Of a DNA stretch of 64,000 nt, positions 40,300 to 48,651 are shown piece after piece (position 1 is the stretch's first letter; each line of letters opens with the position of its first letter). The stretch comes from Weissella cibaria KACC 11862 (lineage in GTDB: Bacteria; Bacillota; Bacilli; Lactobacillales; Lactobacillaceae). The notes under the pieces are model-generated. The model was not told where the DNA came from and did no database searches. It worked only from the letters and a program-made list of their open reading frames with translations. Location of the stretch: assembly GCF_000193635.1 (NCBI RefSeq), contig NZ_AEKT01000039.1, positions 1 through 64,000 on the forward strand. Direction: 5' to 3'. The translations under genes were made by a program, and so were the position numbers.

Positions 40300-41748
40300 A
40301 TGGATGCAAACGTAAAGAACGACGAGTTTGCGAAGCTTTCATTAATGGACCGTGTCGCATATGGTTTGGGTGACTTTGCCCAGAACCTTGTGTTCGGTAC
40401 CGTTGGTGGTTTCTTGCTATTTTATCTCTCAACAGTTAACGGTATCTCAGCCGCAACTGGTGCCACAATCTTCTTGATTGTCCGCTTGGTTAACGTGGTT
40501 TGGGATCCATGGGTTGGTGCTACGGTTGACCGTCGCGACCCAAAGGGTGGTAAGTACCTCCCTTACATTCGTAACTTCGGTATTCCGCTAGTTATCTTGG
40601 CCGCAATGCTGTTCTTGCCATTCGGTCAATGGTTCCCAGCAATTAAGTTGCCATTCGCCTTCTTGTCATACTTGGCAACGGCAATGATTTACTCATTCGT
40701 TAACATTCCATACGGTGCCTTGAACGCATCATTGACGCGTGACAACGAAGAAATCGCTAAGTTGACAACGGTTCGTATGACTTTGGCCAACGTCGCTAAC
40801 TTGATGGTTTACACATTGTTCCCACTATTCGTGCAATTGGCTACGTCAGTTGGTCGCGAATCTAAGGATATCGGAATGTTCGGTATTCACTTGAACTTGG
40901 GTAACTATGCTTCACCTCAATCAGCCGGTGCCTGGTTTAAGGTCTACGCCGTTTACATGGTGATTGGTTTCATCGCTTTGATGATCACTTACTCAAAGAC
41001 GAAGGAACGTGTCTTGCCAGAAAAGAACCAAGAACAAGTTAAGTACTCAGATTTGTTTGCCGAGTTCAAGCGCAACAAGCCTTTGCAAATCTTGGGATTG
41101 TTCTTCCTGGTTGGTTTCACATTTAACTTCTTTGGTTCAACTGCTTGGCCATTCTTCTTGCAATACAACATTGGTCACTCAGAATGGAACGGTTCAATCT
41201 CATTGATTGGTTCAATTCCTGGTATCTTCTTGGTTGCTTTGTGGCCTTTGATTCGTTCGAAGGTTGGTAAGAAGGGCTTCTTCTACCTATTCTTGGCAAT
41301 GTTCTCAGCTGGTTCACTTGTTTTGTGGATCTGGACTAAGACGCCAGACACAATTGCTTTGGGTTACGTTGGTCGTTTCCTACAACAATGGGGATTGACT
41401 TCAGCCACTGGCTTCATGTGGTCATTGGTTCCAGAAGTTGTCTCATACGGTGAGTACACGTCAAAGAAGCGTGTTGCTGGTATTATCAACGCTATCATGG
41501 GCTTGTTCTTCAAGCTTGGTTTAGCTTTGGGTGGTATCATTCCTGGTTACATCAACGCCGCTACTGGTTTTGATGGTACTAAGAAGGTCCAATCAGCCAC
41601 TGCTTTGATGGGTGTACAATGGTCAATGGTTTGGTTGCCAATTATCATGGCAATCGTCGCTGGTATCATCATCGCCAAGTATCCTTTGACGGATGACAAG
41701 GTCGCTGAGATGAACCACGAAATCGAAAACCGTCGTAACAACAAGTAA
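40300..41748 (+). CDS. xynT: Xyloside/xylooligosaccharide transporter, GPH cation symporter family
   Basis: 482 aa with about 12 spans. Family signature near the N terminus: DRVAYGLGDFAQNLVFG and NVVWDPWVGATVDRRDPKGGKYLPYI. MELIBIOSE/XylP-type symporters import glycosides with H+ or Na+. Neighbouring GH43 and XylR sites indicate beta-xylosides or xylooligosaccharides. The gene name is by context; xylP would serve as well. AAGGAG is the ribosome-binding site. Codon bias is strong. Confidence 0.88.
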   Translation: MDANVKNDEFAKLSLMDRVAYGLGDFAQNLVFGTVGGFLLFYLSTVNGISAATGATIFLIVRLVNVVWDPWVGATVDRRDPKGGKYLPYIRNFGIPLVILAAMLFLPFGQWFPAIKLPFAFLSYLATAMIYSFVNIPYGALNASLTRDNEEIAKLTTVRMTLANVANLMVYTLFPLFVQLATSVGRESKDIGMFGIHLNLGNYASPQSAGAWFKVYAVYMVIGFIALMITYSKTKERVLPEKNQEQVKYSDLFAEFKRNKPLQILGLFFLVGFTFNFFGSTAWPFFLQYNIGHSEWNGSISLIGSIPGIFLVALWPLIRSKVGKKGFFYLFLAMFSAGSLVLWIWTKTPDTIALGYVGRFLQQWGLTSATGFMWSLVPEVVSYGEYTSKKRVAGIINAIMGLFFKLGLALGGIIPGYINAATGFDGTKKVQSATALMGVQWSMVWLPIIMAIVAGIIIAKYPLTDDKVAEMNHEIENRRNNK

Positions 41749-41760
41749 TCATAATTAGAA

Positions 41761-41790
41761 AGATCGGTAGCCTGCTGCCGGTCTTTTTTT
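41761..41790 (+). terminator. Terminator after the xyloside transporter
   Basis: An AGATCGGTAGC / GCTGCCGGTCT stem with two wobble pairs, followed by seven T. Confidence 0.85.
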
Positions 41791-41824
41791 GTGCACCAAA
41801 AGTTTGTGAATTATAATTCAAATA

Positions 41825-41858
41825 GTTAGTTGCACTAATCAACTAACCATGTTATATT
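41825..41858 (+). promoter_or_regulatory. Promoter and perfect xylO of the xylosidase gene
   Basis: xylO is a perfect palindrome GTTAGTTG-N7-CAACTAAC (41825-41847). -35 TTGCAC (41830-41835), 17-nt spacer, -10 TATATT (41853-41858). A cre-like TGGTAACGTTTTCA follows at 41875-41888. Confidence 0.8.
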
Positions 41859-42000
41859 TAACGTACAGAGTTAATGGTAACGTTTTCAAAGGTCTGTTTA
41901 ATCTTGAACATGCCCCCACAATAACACCACTAACTATACCCGATCTCTCACAACTAATCGGGACACATACAAACTAATTTCACATAAGGAGCATCTCACA

Positions 42001-43689
42001 ATGCAAATTCAAAACCCTGTATTGCCTGGATTCAACTCAGATCCATCAATCATCCGTGTTGAAGACACGTACTACATTGCAACGTCAACTTTCGAATGGT
42101 TCCCTGGTGTTCGCATTCACGCCTCAAAGGACATGGTTCACTGGAACTTGGTAACAAACGTTCTTGATACGGTTGAATTGTTGGACATGAAGGGTAACCC
42201 TTCATCAGGTGGTATTTGGGCCCCTGACTTGTCATACGCTGATGGTAAGTTCTGGTTGATCTACACTGACGTTAAGATTACTGACGGTGCCTTCAAGGAC
42301 ATGACAAACTACTTGACGACTGCCGAGAACATCGAAGGCCCTTGGTCAGCACCAATCCGTGTTAACGGTGTTGGTTTTGACGCCTCATTGTTCCACGATC
42401 AAGACGGTCGTAAGTACTTGGTACAACAAACTTGGGATCACCGTGAATACCACCACCCATTTGATGGTATTACGTTGACTGAATTTGACACTGACACAAT
42501 GAAGTTGAAGCCAGAAACAGCTCGTACGATTTTCGAAGGTACTGACGTTAAGTTGGTTGAAGGTCCTCACTTGTACCAAATCAACGGTGAATACTACCTA
42601 TTCGCTGCTGAAGGTGGAACTGTCTTCACTCACCAAGAAGTCGTTGCTCGTTCAAAGAGCTTGGATGAGAAGTCATTCGTGGTTGAGCCAGATGGTCCAT
42701 TCTTGACGAACTTTGACACACCATACTCATACTTGCAAAAGCAAGGACACGGTGCCTTGGTTGACACACCAGGTGGTGAATGGTACTACGCTTCATTGAC
42801 TGCTCGTCCATGGAACCACGACACTGAGTCATCAACTGACCCACGTGGCTGGTCAACTTTGGGACGTGAGACTTCAATCCAAAAGGTTGAATGGGATGAA
42901 GCTGGTTGGCCACGCGTTGTTGGTGGTCACGGTGGTCAAACGTTCGTTGAGGCACCTAAGGATGCTATCTTGACAGAGGCACCTGCTGACCACTCACAAC
43001 ACGATGAGTTTACTGACGCTAAGTTGGACATGAACTGGAACACGTTGCGTGTGCCATTCTCAGATGAATTCGGTTCAACTGGTGACGGTTCATTGAAGTT
43101 GATCGGTCGCGGTTCATTGGTAAACTACCACGACTTGTCATTGATTGCTCGTCGTTGGCAAGCATTCTACTTCGACGCTGAAACGAAGGTTAAGTTCGAC
43201 CCATTCTCATACCAATCAATGGCTGGTTTGACGAACTACTACAACCACTCACACTGGTCATGGATCTTCATCACGAAGAACGATGACGGTCAAAGTGTCA
43301 TCGAAGTTGCTGAGAACAAGGGTGGTCAACGTAACGGTACGTACACGTCATACTTGAAGGACGACGCTATCGTCATCCCTGAAGGTACTGAATACGTTTG
43401 GTTCAAGACGAAGGTTCGCAAGGAATCATACACGTACGAGTACTCATTCAACGGTACTGACTGGACTGAAGTACCCGTTGTCTTGGATGCCGCAGTCTTG
43501 TCAGATGACTACGTTGTCCAATCATACGGTGGCTTCTTCACGGGTGCTTACGTTGGTTTGGCAGCTGTCGACTACTCAGGTTACGACACAACTGCTGAAT
43601 TCGACTACTTCGACTACAAGGAACTTGGCGACAAGCAACTTGAAGACGGATCATACTCATGGGAAGCTTCAGAATCACGCTTCGGCTAA
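42001..43689 (+). CDS. xynB: GH43 beta-xylosidase
   Basis: 562-aa cytoplasmic glycosidase releasing xylose from xylooligosaccharides. A five-blade beta-propeller is followed by a C-terminal beta-sandwich (from about 325). The catalytic triad of GH43 xylosidases is visible: general base Asp14 (GFNSDPS), Asp127 (GVGFDASL) and acid Glu187 (VEGPHLY). There is no signal peptide, so substrates must be imported, matching the upstream transporter. Codon use is extremely biased: Lys almost only AAG, Leu TTG, Ser TCA. It is monocistronic with its own xylO, cre and terminator. Confidence 0.95.
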   Translation: MQIQNPVLPGFNSDPSIIRVEDTYYIATSTFEWFPGVRIHASKDMVHWNLVTNVLDTVELLDMKGNPSSGGIWAPDLSYADGKFWLIYTDVKITDGAFKDMTNYLTTAENIEGPWSAPIRVNGVGFDASLFHDQDGRKYLVQQTWDHREYHHPFDGITLTEFDTDTMKLKPETARTIFEGTDVKLVEGPHLYQINGEYYLFAAEGGTVFTHQEVVARSKSLDEKSFVVEPDGPFLTNFDTPYSYLQKQGHGALVDTPGGEWYYASLTARPWNHDTESSTDPRGWSTLGRETSIQKVEWDEAGWPRVVGGHGGQTFVEAPKDAILTEAPADHSQHDEFTDAKLDMNWNTLRVPFSDEFGSTGDGSLKLIGRGSLVNYHDLSLIARRWQAFYFDAETKVKFDPFSYQSMAGLTNYYNHSHWSWIFITKNDDGQSVIEVAENKGGQRNGTYTSYLKDDAIVIPEGTEYVWFKTKVRKESYTYEYSFNGTDWTEVPVVLDAAVLSDDYVVQSYGGFFTGAYVGLAAVDYSGYDTTAEFDYFDYKELGDKQLEDGSYSWEASESRFG

Positions 43690-43708
43690 TATCTAAAGAC
43701 TAACTACT

Positions 43709-43745
43709 AAAAGGTAGCGATGCAGACGCGTCGCTACCTTTTTTG
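43709..43745 (+). terminator. Terminator after the GH43 gene
   Basis: A 12-bp stem AAAAGGTAGCGA / TCGCTACCTTTT with a T run. Confidence 0.9.
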
Positions 43746-43839
43746 CGTAACCAGAATAACTTTGAGACCATCAGACAATTTACTGGCATCGCTCCACAAT
43801 ACCGGCCTTAACATGCGCGTAATTCGCACACTTTTATTG

Positions 43840-43921
43840 TGAAAATGTTATCAAACACTATTAACAAGTACGTATATAAAGTGTATAGTTAACTATGTTA
43901 ATTGAGTTGTTAACGTTTTCA
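43840..43921 (+). promoter_or_regulatory. Promoter with two cre-like sites upstream of the sugar symporter
   Basis: cre-like TGAAAATGTTATCA (43840-43853) and TGTTAACGTTTTCA (43908-43921) flank -35 TTAACA (43861-43866), 17-nt spacer, -10 TATAGT (43884-43889). No clear xylO; a loose GTTAAC...GTTAAC pair is present. Confidence 0.6.
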
Positions 43922-43982
43922 GTAATTGTGAATTCGATAACGATACAGATGCAAATATTTTATAGAAAGCGAGTATGCAATT

Positions 43983-45371
43983 ATGCGTAAAATCTCACCT
44001 CGTTTGATTTATTTCTTTGGAGCCCTTGGTGGACTTCTTTTCGGTTATGATACCGGTGTTATCTCAGGAGCAATCTTATACGTCAAGCGGACCCTTGATT
44101 TAACCGCTCTTGAAGAGGGAATGGTTGTTTCTTCTGTTCTACTTGGTGCCATGATTGGGGCCATGTCAATCGGTCCTCTATCTGATAAATTTGGTCGTAA
44201 GAAGATGGTCATGTTCGCCGCCTTGATTTTCCTTATCGGATCACTCGGCTCTGCCTTTTCACCTGAATTTATCACCTTGGTTTTGAGTCGTGTTGTCCTT
44301 GGAATCGCAGTTGGTGGCGCATCAGCGCTGGTACCAACGTACTTGGCTGAAGTTGCCCCTGCTAAGATGCGTGGCTCACTAACATCTCTGAACCAATTAA
44401 TGGTCATGTCAGGAATCTTAATGGCCTACATCATCAACTACGCTTTCTCAGGTATGGCCCACACCGTTTCATGGCGTTGGATGCTTGGTTTTGCTGCCAT
44501 TCCTTCAGCCATCTTGTTTATCGGTGGTGTCTTCCTACCAGAATCACCTCGTTACCTTGGTCGTATCAAGAAGTTCGATGAGGCTTTGGCTGTTTTGAAC
44601 ATGTTGCGTGAGCCTGCTGAAGCACAAGCTGAGTTACAAGAAATGAAGGACGCTGATGAAGTTGAACTTGGTGGTTTCAAGGAACTCTTCTCAAAGTTCG
44701 TCCGTCCCGCTTTAGTTATCGGGGTTGGTTTAGCTATCTTCCAACAATTCATGGGAATCAACACCGTGTTGTATTACGCCCCAACGATTTTTAAGGCCAT
44801 TGGCATGGGCGATAGCGCCTCATTGATGGGAACCGTTGGTCTTGGAACTGTTAACGTGATTATCACCGCTTGGGCTGTCCGCGTCATGGAAACCCGTGGT
44901 CGTAAGGAATGGTTGTTAATCGGTGGTGTCGGCATGGCCGTTTCATTGGTCGCCCTAGCCATTTTGACAAACTTCGCTGCAACTGGCATCATGTCATACG
45001 TCACCATCGTTGCGATGGCATTCTACTTGATTTTCTTCTGTGCTACTTGGGGACCAATCATGTGGACGATGATCGGTGAAGTCTTCCCACTAGCCGTTCG
45101 CGGTGTTGGGGTTGGTTTCTCTTCATTGGTTAACTGGGGCGCCAACCTACTTGTTTCATTGATGTTCCCAGTGTTGCTACAGCACTTCTCAATGCCAATT
45201 ATCTTCGGTGTCTTCGCCGTAATGTGTGCATTGGCATCATTCTTCGTTAAGCGCTACGTCTTCGAAACACGTGGTCGCTCACTTGAAGAAATCGAAGCTA
45301 CTTTGCGTGACCGCGCTAATGTGGTTGAGGACGCCAGTGTGGTCGCTGGCACCACACCAATCGCACACTAG
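43983..45371 (+). CDS. xylT: Sugar-porter family H+ symporter (probably xylose)
   Basis: 462-aa, 12-span MFS sugar porter. Visible signatures: GGLLFGYDTGVISGA, DKFGRKK (motif A), LVPTYLAEVAPAKMRGSL (PESPR-type loop), FLPESPRYL and QQFMGINTVLYYAP. It is related to XylE, AraE and CsbC. It is placed with the xylose genes and flanked by cre sites, so D-xylose is the likely substrate, but the family also carries arabinose, galactose or glucose. Confidence 0.85.
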   Translation: MRKISPRLIYFFGALGGLLFGYDTGVISGAILYVKRTLDLTALEEGMVVSSVLLGAMIGAMSIGPLSDKFGRKKMVMFAALIFLIGSLGSAFSPEFITLVLSRVVLGIAVGGASALVPTYLAEVAPAKMRGSLTSLNQLMVMSGILMAYIINYAFSGMAHTVSWRWMLGFAAIPSAILFIGGVFLPESPRYLGRIKKFDEALAVLNMLREPAEAQAELQEMKDADEVELGGFKELFSKFVRPALVIGVGLAIFQQFMGINTVLYYAPTIFKAIGMGDSASLMGTVGLGTVNVIITAWAVRVMETRGRKEWLLIGGVGMAVSLVALAILTNFAATGIMSYVTIVAMAFYLIFFCATWGPIMWTMIGEVFPLAVRGVGVGFSSLVNWGANLLVSLMFPVLLQHFSMPIIFGVFAVMCALASFFVKRYVFETRGRSLEEIEATLRDRANVVEDASVVAGTTPIAH

Positions 45372-45390
45372 CCTTTAATTGCAACACCTA

Positions 45391-45423
45391 AACCGAGTCG
45401 GTTGGTTACCGACTCGGTTTTTA
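45391..45423 (+). terminator. Terminator after the sugar symporter
   Basis: An 11-bp stem AACCGAGTCGG / CCGACTCGGTT with loop TTGGTTA and a T run. The loop is the exact complement of the TAACCAA core repeated in the hairpin array at 46452-46622. Confidence 0.92.
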
Positions 45424-45465
45424 TTTGCTAAAATAGGTGTATTGCGTCAAAAAGGAGGAGCTGCC

Positions 45466-46356
45466 ATGTCGGAAATCATCAAACGGATTTTTAATAATCG
45501 CGTCATTAAAACTATCATTGACGTTTCAATGCGTGTTGATATCGTGACGGCCAGTTCATCAATTGCCTACTTCGGTCTCCTATCGATTTTTCCGGCAATC
45601 ATCATTATCGCAACGCTCCTGCCCTACTTTGGCTTAACCATTTCAACGGCCCTCAGCTACGTCCAAATGGCCGTTCCGACATCAGTATACGACTTTGCCC
45701 GACCTATTATCGAATCGATTCTAGGTCAAAAAGGGGTCGGCGTGCTATCAGCTTCAATTATCATCACTCTGTGGTCGTTATCGCGAGTCGTCGCATCAAT
45801 CCGCACAGCGCAAAACGGTATTTACGGGGTACAACCTAAAACAATTGCCATTATCGATCGCTTCATTTCAATGGCTTGGATGATCCTTGTGTTAGGGATT
45901 ATGGGTATTCTACTGATCATTGCTTCAGTTGGCTCTAACATTCTTGAAGCTTTACCCATCAGCGCTAATCTTGTGCAACAAATCGAATCCGCCAAATCAC
46001 CAGTGGTCATCGGCGGTTTGTTCATTGGTGCGTCGCTTTTCAACTGGGTTTTGCCGGTTAAAAAGCCCCGCTTGCAATGGGCCCTCGTCGGGACAATCGT
46101 TCAAGTGGCAATCGTCATCTGGTTAGCAAAAATTTTCGGTTGGTATGTCAGTTTAGCCTCACAGGCTTATACATTCTACCAAGCTTTAAGTTCGGCCATT
46201 ATCCTGTTGCTTTGGATTAACTTTATTGCACTAGCCGCACTAATCGGTACCATCGTCACCGCAACCTTGGAGGAGTTATTCCCCTCGCAAAACGATAAAT
46301 TGGCCGTTATTCAAACATTTGGTAAGTCTATTATCCGAAAAAACGGAAAAAAGTGA
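45466..46356 (+). CDS. YihY/BrkB family membrane protein
   Basis: 296 aa from MSEIIKRIFNNRVIK, chosen because AAGGAGGAG lies just upstream; the longer open frame has no ribosome-binding site and includes the preceding terminator. Six or so spans, with the family pattern SSSIAYFGLLSIFPAIIIIATLLPYF near the N terminus. Function is not established in the family (older ribonuclease BN naming is wrong). No terminator is obvious after it. Confidence 0.88.
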   Translation: MSEIIKRIFNNRVIKTIIDVSMRVDIVTASSSIAYFGLLSIFPAIIIIATLLPYFGLTISTALSYVQMAVPTSVYDFARPIIESILGQKGVGVLSASIIITLWSLSRVVASIRTAQNGIYGVQPKTIAIIDRFISMAWMILVLGIMGILLIIASVGSNILEALPISANLVQQIESAKSPVVIGGLFIGASLFNWVLPVKKPRLQWALVGTIVQVAIVIWLAKIFGWYVSLASQAYTFYQALSSAIILLLWINFIALAALIGTIVTATLEELFPSQNDKLAVIQTFGKSIIRKNGKK

Positions 46357-46451
46357 GTGATATTTATTGTTTTATTAAGCTAGTCACGTTATGATTAATA
46401 GTGTTGATAAGGATAACTTGTTAACATTAGAGACAGCAACTTACTCATATC

Positions 46452-46640
46452 GCTGAGCTTAACCAACTCAGCAATTGTAGGTCTAACCAACCTACAACCT
46501 ACTCCTTAAGAATTACCCAGTGTGATGGTCTAACCAACCATTGTTATAACACGCCTAACCAACGTGTTTTGGGAAAAAGAGTCGTCCTCGGACTGACTCC
46601 GAAACCGCCTACGCCTAACCAACGTAGGCGGTTTTGTTTT
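46452..46640 (+). ncRNA. Tandem five-hairpin RNA with identical YYTAACCAA loops
   Basis: Stem/loop/stem positions: H1 46452-46457/46458-46466/46467-46472; H2 46475-46481/46482-46490/46491-46497; H3 46525-46528/46529-46537/46538-46541; H4 46548-46553/46554-46562/46563-46568; H5 46602-46613/46614-46622/46623-46634. Stems are GCTGAG, TTGTAGG, ATGG, AACACG and AAACCGCCTACG, each with its exact complement. Loops are CTTAACCAA, TCTAACCAA (twice) and CCTAACCAA (twice). H5 is followed by TTTTGTTTTG, giving terminator character on the plus strand. The stems differ but all pair, so structure is conserved rather than sequence. No known riboswitch, T-box or other RNA class is recognised. Confidence 0.75.
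46602..46640 (+). terminator. Terminator-like last hairpin (H5) before thrE
   Basis: A 12-bp perfect stem, 9-nt loop, then GTTTTGTTTTG. It could end a roughly 235-nt RNA started at the 46367-46395 promoter, or act as an attenuator for the ThrE genes. Confidence 0.6.
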
Positions 46641-46697
46641 GCCCAATTATCCGGTAAAATCAAAGGATACAAAGGGGAAGCATTGGGGATTTTCATT

Positions 46698-47465
46698 ATG
46701 ACAACATCGCATGAGCACGCCGTGTTAGACGTGTGTGCCCGTATCGGGCGCATCTTACTAGAAAGTGGCGCTGAAACACCACGCATCGAAGAAACCGTGG
46801 AGATCATCGGACGAACAGCCGGCGTTGCAATTTCATGCTACGTCACATTAACGGCTGTTTTCGTATCATTAACGAACCAACCTGAAACACAATTAACCAA
46901 AACAAAACTTGGCGCATTCAACCTACAAAAGGTTGATGACATCAATCAACTCTCCCGTGAATTTTCGGCGGGACAGGTGTCATTTGATGATATTGTAACG
47001 CGTGTCGCCGCCATCGATCAGCACGTGATTGATTTCAACTGGCCGACTAAAATTTTGGGTGCTGGGCTCGTGTCCGTCGCGCCCATGCTGGTATTTATTG
47101 CCGATTGGTCAGATTTAGGCTTGGCCTTTTTCATTGGCATCGCCGGTTACTTAACTGCGCAACTCGTCGGCCGCAAAGCCACGGCCACCCCCTACGCAAA
47201 AGAAGTCGCCGGAGGCTTTGTGATTGCTTTATTGGCGTGGGGCCTGGTCGCTAGCGGGGTTGGCCACCATGCTGAAAACATGATTGTCAGTGCCGTTATG
47301 CCCTTAGTGCCCGGCGTCGCATTGACGAATTCAATGCGTGAAATTATGGCCGGCCATATGATATCAGGAACGGTCCGGGCCCTTGATGCGCTCTTAATCG
47401 CGGCCGCTATCGGCGGGGGCGTGGTCTTAGCAACCACACTTCTGCACTTATGTGGCATGATTTAA
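46698..47465 (+). CDS. Threonine/serine exporter, ThrE N-terminal type (DUF1212)
   Basis: 255 aa from MTTSHEHAVLDVCARIGRILLESGAETPRIEETV; the N-terminal conserved segment (ESGAETPRIEETVEIIGRTAG) and about five C-terminal spans are typical of the split ThrE_1 half. An in-frame TTG at 46683 with AAAGGGG is a rival start. The longer open frame from 46569 runs back through the H5 hairpin and is rejected. It pairs with the next gene to form a two-part exporter. Confidence 0.87.
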   Translation: MTTSHEHAVLDVCARIGRILLESGAETPRIEETVEIIGRTAGVAISCYVTLTAVFVSLTNQPETQLTKTKLGAFNLQKVDDINQLSREFSAGQVSFDDIVTRVAAIDQHVIDFNWPTKILGAGLVSVAPMLVFIADWSDLGLAFFIGIAGYLTAQLVGRKATATPYAKEVAGGFVIALLAWGLVASGVGHHAENMIVSAVMPLVPGVALTNSMREIMAGHMISGTVRALDALLIAAAIGGGVVLATTLLHLCGMI

Positions 47466-47478
47466 GGGGGGGCGCATC

Positions 47479-47937
47479 ATGACATATTTAATCCAATTCA
47501 TCATTAGTTTCGCATCGACGGTTGGCTTTGGCATCATCACAAACATCCCCCGTCGCGCCTTACCAACAGCTGGTTTAACAGGTGGCACCGCTTGGACTTG
47601 TTACATCTTCGTCCAACACTTACACGCAAATGTCTTTCTCGCGAACATGACCGCCGCCATCATCATCGGACTCCTTGGTAACTGGTTTGCGATTCGCAAG
47701 CGGGTACCCGTTAATATGATTTACATCCCCAGCTTAGTATCCCTGGTGCCCGGCGGTACTATCTACCTCGCGATGAAAAATTTCTCGCTAGGCCATTACG
47801 CCAATGCACAAGCCGGCGTCATCACAACGGTCACGATTGCAGTTGCACTAGCAGTGGGGTTTGTTTTAGCCGAAGTTATTGTCCGACAAATCAAGCAACA
47901 CTTAAGAAGTCGTCAGCAAGACTCACTTGCCCGATAA
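47479..47937 (+). CDS. Threonine/serine exporter small subunit, ThrE_2 type (DUF3815)
   Basis: 152 aa with four to five spans (SFASTVGFGIITNIPRRALPTAGLTGGTAW is the family start). Together with the preceding gene it equals one full-length ThrE. It begins 13 bp after the upstream stop behind AAGGGGGG. Confidence 0.87.
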   Translation: MTYLIQFIISFASTVGFGIITNIPRRALPTAGLTGGTAWTCYIFVQHLHANVFLANMTAAIIIGLLGNWFAIRKRVPVNMIYIPSLVSLVPGGTIYLAMKNFSLGHYANAQAGVITTVTIAVALAVGFVLAEVIVRQIKQHLRSRQQDSLAR

Positions 47938-47943
47938 TAAAAA

Positions 47944-48000
47944 AACACATTTAAAAGGTCGCCGATCATCCCATTCAACTGGGTGATTGGCGACCTTTTA
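47944..48000. repeat. Dispersed terminator-hairpin repeat, copy 2 (diverged)
   Basis: An AACACATTTAAAA lead-in as in copy 1, then the stem AAAAGGTCGCC / GGCGACCTTTT with a different inner sequence. It acts as a bidirectional terminator between the thrE pair (plus) and tag (minus). Confidence 0.7.
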
Positions 48001-48003
48001 TGC

Positions 48004-48567
48004 TTAACCATGCCACTCACACGTCAACTCGTGATCATTAATCAAACCAGTAGCCTGCATGAACGCATACACCGTGACAGGACCGACGAATTTAAACCCA
48101 TAGGCCTTCATGGCTTTAGACACACTTTTTGATAAGTCGGTTGAACTAGGCATTTGCGTATAATCAATCACACGATTATCAATCGGTGTTCGCTGCACAA
48201 ATGACCATAGCCAGGCGTCAAAAGAACCATAATCATGCTGAATACGTTGGATACCTTGCGCATTCGCAATAGTCGCTGTCAATTTTTGTCGGTGTCGAAT
48301 AATGTCAGTATTTTGCAAGAGCCTGTCGATATCTGTCGCCGTCATTTGCGCGACCTGGTCAATATCATATTGGGCAAACGCTATGCGAAAAGCCGCCCGC
48401 TTATGCAAAACTGTCTGCCAACTGAGTCCCGCCTGATACGTTTCCAAACTCAACAATTCAAATAACCGCTGGTCACCATGGGTCGGACGCCCCCATTCGT
48501 GATCATGATACGCCGTCATTAAGTCATCTTCACCGTAATTCGCTACCCAAGTACATCGCACCACCAT
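48004..48567 (-). CDS. tag: DNA-3-methyladenine glycosylase I
   Basis: Base-excision repair enzyme removing 3-methyladenine. 187 aa with RCTWVANYGEDDLMTAYHDHEWG (zinc Cys and catalytic region), LFELLSLETYQAGLSW, KRAAFR and a C-terminal CEWHG with zinc-ligand Cys/His. Length and motifs are standard. Single gene. Confidence 0.95.
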   Translation of the reverse strand: MVVRCTWVANYGEDDLMTAYHDHEWGRPTHGDQRLFELLSLETYQAGLSWQTVLHKRAAFRIAFAQYDIDQVAQMTATDIDRLLQNTDIIRHRQKLTATIANAQGIQRIQHDYGSFDAWLWSFVQRTPIDNRVIDYTQMPSSTDLSKSVSKAMKAYGFKFVGPVTVYAFMQATGLINDHELTCEWHG

Positions 48568-48614
48568 AATACCCCTCCAATTTATTAAGTTAAACCTAAT
48601 TGTAAATTAAAATA

Positions 48615-48646
48615 AAACCGCTAACAAGTCTGTTAACGGTTTATAG
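48615..48646 (-). terminator. Terminator after uppP
   Basis: An AAACCG.TAACA / TGTTA.CGGTTT stem with a T-rich tail on the minus strand. Confidence 0.8.
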
Positions 48647-48651
48647 CGCTT

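Larger units (their letters stand above)
46357..46682 (+). other. Leader region of the thrE genes with promoter
   Basis: A 326-bp gap. Promoter: -35 TTGTTT (46367-46372), 17-nt spacer, -10 TATGAT (46390-46395). It then holds the five-hairpin array and a small GAGTC-GTCC-TC-GGAC-T-GACTC hairpin (46580-46600), before the ribosome-binding site of thrE. Open frames here have no coding character. Confidence 0.7.

Noticed and set aside
45379-45465. Upstream extension of the YihY gene
   Set aside because: It would be translated across the symporter terminator; AAGGAGGAG before 45466 fixes the start.
46452-46622. Repeated TAACCAAC units look CRISPR-like
   Set aside because: Only the 9-nt loop is shared; flanking stems differ and are self-complementary, spacing is irregular and no cas genes are near. 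An RNA hairpin array explains it better.
46569-46697. Longer open frame giving ThrE an extra 43 N-terminal residues
   Set aside because: It runs through the H5 hairpin, is not like the family N terminus (low complexity, Pro/Arg-rich) and lacks a ribosome-binding site.
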